DNA of 8,877 bases, from contig JBLHWU010000240.1 in NCBI GenBank assembly GCA_047629355.1, forward strand, positions 1 to 8,877, read 5' to 3'. Every line of letters begins with the position of its first letter. Position 1 is the stretch's first letter. The DNA comes from CAYUNA01 sp047629355 (GTDB taxonomy: Bacteria > Bacteroidota > Bacteroidia > Chitinophagales > Saprospiraceae). The notes under the pieces are model-generated. The model made no database searches, was not told the origin of the DNA, and was given only the letters and a program-made list of their open reading frames with translations. Shown piece by piece: positions 6,500 to 8,877 of this stretch. A program made the position numbers and the translations under genes.

Positions 6500-6532
6500 A
6501 TAAATTTACCACTGATCAAACAATCGTCAAAC

Positions 6533-7675
6533 ATGTTGGTAGAAAAATTTCATATTCTTGCTCAAATTTTCATTTCCTTTCTCGGAGGCGTTTTGTTATT
6601 GGCAATTTGGTACAATATTAGGCAGCGGTTTCGCACCATTTTGGAAGAAGATGAGCAGCAAAAACGAGTGGATAAAGGCTTGTTGTACCTGAGCTTGGCG
6701 ATGTTCGTGTGGGTGCTTTCGGGCATTTGGACGTATATTGGATTGACGACCGAATTAGAGTCTTCCATTTTAAAACAAGGTGTTCGAAGTCTGTTTTCTA
6801 TTTTAAATAACCTCTTCTTTCTACTTGCCTTGTTTTACTTTTATTACGCACCAGCATTTTTATATAAAAATGAGAAAAACGTCAAACGCATCCTCTTTTT
6901 CATTGTTGCCATCTCTGGATTGTCCATCGTTTTATTTCAATATTTTGGAGAAGAACCCAATGCACACAGAATTAAAATTAGCTTTTTACCCGACTTACTT
7001 TTATCCGCTTTTTTATCAGGTTTATTGATGGTTTCCTTTTATAAAACATTTTTAAAAGGAGGCTTGAAAGTCATCGCAGGGATCTCTGTTGCAGTTATTT
7101 TGTTGATGTTTTTATCGCAATTGCCGGAAGTATTCGCTGTTTTTGAAAATGATTTCACCAATAATTTAATTAGAATTATTGCCAAAACGTCGTTGATTTC
7201 CATCTTTCTCGTCTTAGCGACAAGTTGGGTGATTCAATTGGCAAACACGCCCGTTGCCAGTGAAATGAATTTGAAATTCATGGATTGGTCAATGGTTAAA
7301 ATCACGATTCCATCAAAAAATATCGTTGACCAAACGGTGGACTTTGGTTCAAAAACGACGCAGTATAAAAATCTTCTGAAATTTGCTATCCGCCGTAAAC
7401 ATGCAGAAGGTAGCCAGCAATGTCTCGAAATCTATGCGGGCGGCGAACTTAAAAGCCAAACTTACCTCACGCGCATCATTGATAATATCAATCAAATTCT
7501 TAATCTCCAAGAGTTGAAAAAGCTCGAACGCCGCGATTTATTTACCTTCATTGGCAACGGAAAATACCGCCTTCGTGTCCTTTCCGAAAATATTACCATC
7601 GACGACACTTTACTCGAAGAATTCATCAAAGCCCCCGAAAATAAAGGCTATTCTGACCTTTGTAACAATTTGTAA
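6533..7675 (+). CDS. Seven-helix membrane protein with soluble C-terminal domain
   Basis: I do not recognise the family. The 380-residue product has seven hydrophobic stretches: about 9-29, 49-71, 84-110, 118-138, 151-173, 178-200 and 213-236. A hydrophilic region of about 145 residues follows. The loop after segment 1 is rich in Arg/Lys and Glu (residues 29-48), suggesting a cytosolic loop, with N terminus out and C terminus in the cytosol. In the tail, a helix-rich stretch (YLTRIIDNINQILNLQELKK) is followed by a turn and FTFIGNGKYRLRV, a strand-turn-strand reminiscent of a winged-helix wing; this is a guess from pattern, not homology. No signal peptide, kinase, cyclase or transporter motif is visible. 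The ATG at 6533 is the first after an in-frame TAG at 6482. It stands alone between a terminator-like hairpin and the 183-base gap before the POT gene. A sensory or regulatory membrane protein is possible. The gene itself is convincing. Confidence 0.85.
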   Translation: MLVEKFHILAQIFISFLGGVLLLAIWYNIRQRFRTILEEDEQQKRVDKGLLYLSLAMFVWVLSGIWTYIGLTTELESSILKQGVRSLFSILNNLFFLLALFYFYYAPAFLYKNEKNVKRILFFIVAISGLSIVLFQYFGEEPNAHRIKISFLPDLLLSAFLSGLLMVSFYKTFLKGGLKVIAGISVAVILLMFLSQLPEVFAVFENDFTNNLIRIIAKTSLISIFLVLATSWVIQLANTPVASEMNLKFMDWSMVKITIPSKNIVDQTVDFGSKTTQYKNLLKFAIRRKHAEGSQQCLEIYAGGELKSQTYLTRIIDNINQILNLQELKKLERRDLFTFIGNGKYRLRVLSENITIDDTLLEEFIKAPENKGYSDLCNNL

Positions 7676-7721
7676 CGCTCTCACAATTTCTCACAAAATG
7701 ATATTTATTGGTATGTTTTGA

Positions 7722-7744
7722 CACAAGTCGTGCTTGTGCTTTTA
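7722..7744 (+). terminator. Weak terminator-like hairpin after the 7TM gene
   Basis: CACAAG (7722-7727) pairs with CTTGTG (7733-7738), loop of five bases, followed by CTTTTA. It is short and has only four T residues, so it is at best a weak terminator for the preceding gene, 46 bases after its stop. Confidence 0.35.
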
Positions 7745-7762
7745 GGATATTTGACCTTGCGG

Positions 7763-7791
7763 TTGATAAACAATTTCTTCACAAATATTTG
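7763..7791 (+). promoter_or_regulatory. Possible Bacteroidota-type promoter of the POT gene
   Basis: TTG (7763-7765), an 18-base spacer and AATATTTG (7784-7791) fit the Bacteroidota pattern TTG-N17-23-TAnnTTTG with one mismatch. Transcription would then start near 7798, giving a leader of about 60 bases that begins with the hairpin at 7798-7830. Assigned by motif matching only. Confidence 0.35.
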
Positions 7792-7797
7792 GCAGGC

Positions 7798-7830
7798 AAA
7801 TCATGGTGGTTTTCAAAATTACCATGATTT
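7798..7830. promoter_or_regulatory. Strong hairpin in the POT gene leader
   Basis: AAATCATGGT (7798-7807) pairs perfectly with ACCATGATTT (7821-7830). Pairing can continue inward (TTTT with AAAA) after two mismatches, so the stem is nearly continuous. It ends 28 bases before the POT start codon. It could be a protein-binding palindrome, a 5' mRNA stabiliser, or the terminator of the upstream gene, though only a short T-run follows. Confidence 0.5.
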
Positions 7831-7858
7831 TACATGACTAAAAATCAACCGTTCAACA

Positions 7859-8877
7859 ATGAAATCTAATCCAATAATTCCTCAACTTTGGGGACATCCA
7901 AAAGGTTTGTTTTACCTTTTTTTCGCTGAACTCTGGGAACGCTTTTCCTTCTACGGCATGCGCGCACTTCTCGTTCTCTACATGACCAAGCAACTGCTTT
8001 TTACGGATGAAATGTCTTTTGGTATTTACGCCGCCTACGGGTCACTCGTATACATGACGCCGCTGATTGGTGGCATGATTGCCGATAAAATACTGGGCTA
8101 TCGAAAGTCTATCATTCTTGGTGGTGTCCTCATGGCAATTGGTCATTTCATGTTAGCGATTGAGCAACCGTTGTTTTTCTATGGTGCATTGGGCATTATT
8201 ATCGTCGGGAACGGCTTTTTTAAACCCAATATTTCCTCCTTTGTTGGCGAGTTGTATGAGAAAGGCGATTCGCGACGAGAAGCAGGATTTACTATATTTT
8301 ATATGGGCATCAATATTGGTGGTTGGATAGCGCCGCTGTTGTGCGCTTGGCTCGGAAATGCGTACGGCTGGCATTATGGATTTGGATTGGCAGGGGTAGG
8401 CATGTTGCTGGGTTTGGTGTTCTTTAATAGTGGTTTGAAAAGTGGTGTTTTTGTTGAAAAAGGACACGCGCCGAGTGCTGAAAATTTACAGAAAAAGACT
8501 TTTGGTTTGAAACGAGAACCCTTGATTTGGGTGCTGTCATTTTTGTTCGTGCCTATATTTTCTTTGAGTATAAAATACCATGAATACGAGCATTATTTGG
8601 TATGGCTGGTCACTGTTTTAATCATAATAATGTTGTTGTACATCGCTTCGACTGTCAGTAAAATCGAGAAAAAGCGATTGCTTGTGGTTGTTTATTTTAC
8701 CAGTTTAATGACTTTATTCTGGGCTATTTTTGAACAAGCCGGCTCGTCGCTCACTCTTTTTGCAGATAGAAATGTGGAACTCATCGGAATGAATGCTGCA
8801 CAAACTAATAGTATCAATTCTGGTTTTATTGTCTTATTGGCTATCCCATTTTCTTTCTTATGGACATGGATGAGTAC
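7859..8877 (+). CDS. POT-family peptide/H+ symporter, partial
   Basis: This is a proton-coupled oligopeptide transporter (PTR2/POT, major facilitator superfamily) of the inner membrane, importing di- and tripeptides. The first 339 codons are present; the frame is open at the window edge, and full-length bacterial relatives have about 500 or more residues. Diagnostic motifs are ELWERFSFYG (24-33), the proton-coupling ExxER signature; the loop GGMIADKILGYRKS (71-84); GNGFFKPNISS (117-127); FYMGINIGG (147-155), the second PTR2 signature; and FWAIFEQAGSSL starting at Phe287, typical of helix 7. A run of charged residues (AENLQKKTFGLKRE) lies in the central cytosolic loop after helix 6. The start ATG at 7859 places ExxER at residues 24-28, as is usual. 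No Shine-Dalgarno is seen. It has its own upstream hairpin and a possible promoter. Exact substrate range (DtpA-like or another type) cannot be told. Confidence 0.95.
   Translation, partial: MKSNPIIPQLWGHPKGLFYLFFAELWERFSFYGMRALLVLYMTKQLLFTDEMSFGIYAAYGSLVYMTPLIGGMIADKILGYRKSIILGGVLMAIGHFMLAIEQPLFFYGALGIIIVGNGFFKPNISSFVGELYEKGDSRREAGFTIFYMGINIGGWIAPLLCAWLGNAYGWHYGFGLAGVGMLLGLVFFNSGLKSGVFVEKGHAPSAENLQKKTFGLKREPLIWVLSFLFVPIFSLSIKYHEYEHYLVWLVTVLIIIMLLYIASTVSKIEKKRLLVVVYFTSLMTLFWAIFEQAGSSLTLFADRNVELIGMNAAQTNSINSGFIVLLAIPFSFLWTWMS

Noticed and set aside
7661..7696. TGTAAC-AATT-TGTAAC followed by CTCACAATTTCTCACAA
   Set aside because: Short AT-rich direct repeats at the 3' end of the 7TM gene, too short and low in complexity to support a site.
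8153..8467. 104-codon frame antisense to the POT gene
   Set aside because: It lies across the conserved PTR2 signature region and has no independent support.
1..8877. CRISPR array, tRNA, rRNA or complete insertion sequence
   Set aside because: No regularly spaced identical repeats, no cloverleaf-like sequence, and no transposase or integrase motif were seen on either strand.

Overview
The window looks like chromosomal DNA of a Bacteroidota member, perhaps near the Saprospiria or Flavobacteriia. The signs are low-to-moderate GC, start codons with no Shine-Dalgarno sequence, a lipoprotein gene with the Bacteroidota pattern Cys-Asn-Lys-Asp-Asp-Asp after the lipobox, a POT transporter, and a repeat (TGTCATTTCGACCGAAG...) of a kind I recall from genomes of this phylum. 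The assignment to a group is inference. The phylum is more secure than anything finer.

Layout. 1-647 has no credible gene and is packed with inverted repeats: a mobile-element-like palindrome (129-295), a cluster of ATAGC/GCTAT motifs (316-395) and a long imperfect hairpin (449-520). 648-2705 (+) is polyphosphate kinase ppk1. It converges on 3020-5329 (-), a hybrid malic enzyme of MaeB type with a C-terminal phosphotransacetylase-like domain. The 314 bases between them hold four hairpins, one a good bidirectional terminator candidate. 5474-6001 (-) is a small surface-lipoprotein gene whose frame is intact except for two in-frame stops: TAA at codon 6 inside the signal peptide and TAG at codon 168, eight codons before the natural stop. 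It is followed by its own terminator. 6042-6420 is a second, larger palindromic element sharing a conserved core with the one at 129-295. It ends just before a terminator-like stem-loop. 6533-7675 (+) encodes an unrecognised protein with seven predicted membrane segments and a soluble C-terminal domain. 7859-8877 (+) is the first 339 codons of a POT-family peptide/H+ symporter that runs off the window.

How the parts relate. ppk1 and maeB are ordinary housekeeping metabolism (phosphate/energy storage; malate to pyruvate with NADPH) and face each other, so they are not one operon. The 7TM gene and the POT gene are co-oriented but 183 bases apart with hairpins and a possible promoter between them, so they are probably separate units. 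I see no defence system, CRISPR array, tRNA, rRNA or complete insertion sequence. The two most unusual things are the pair of core-sharing inverted-repeat elements and the doubly interrupted lipoprotein gene that lies next to one of them.
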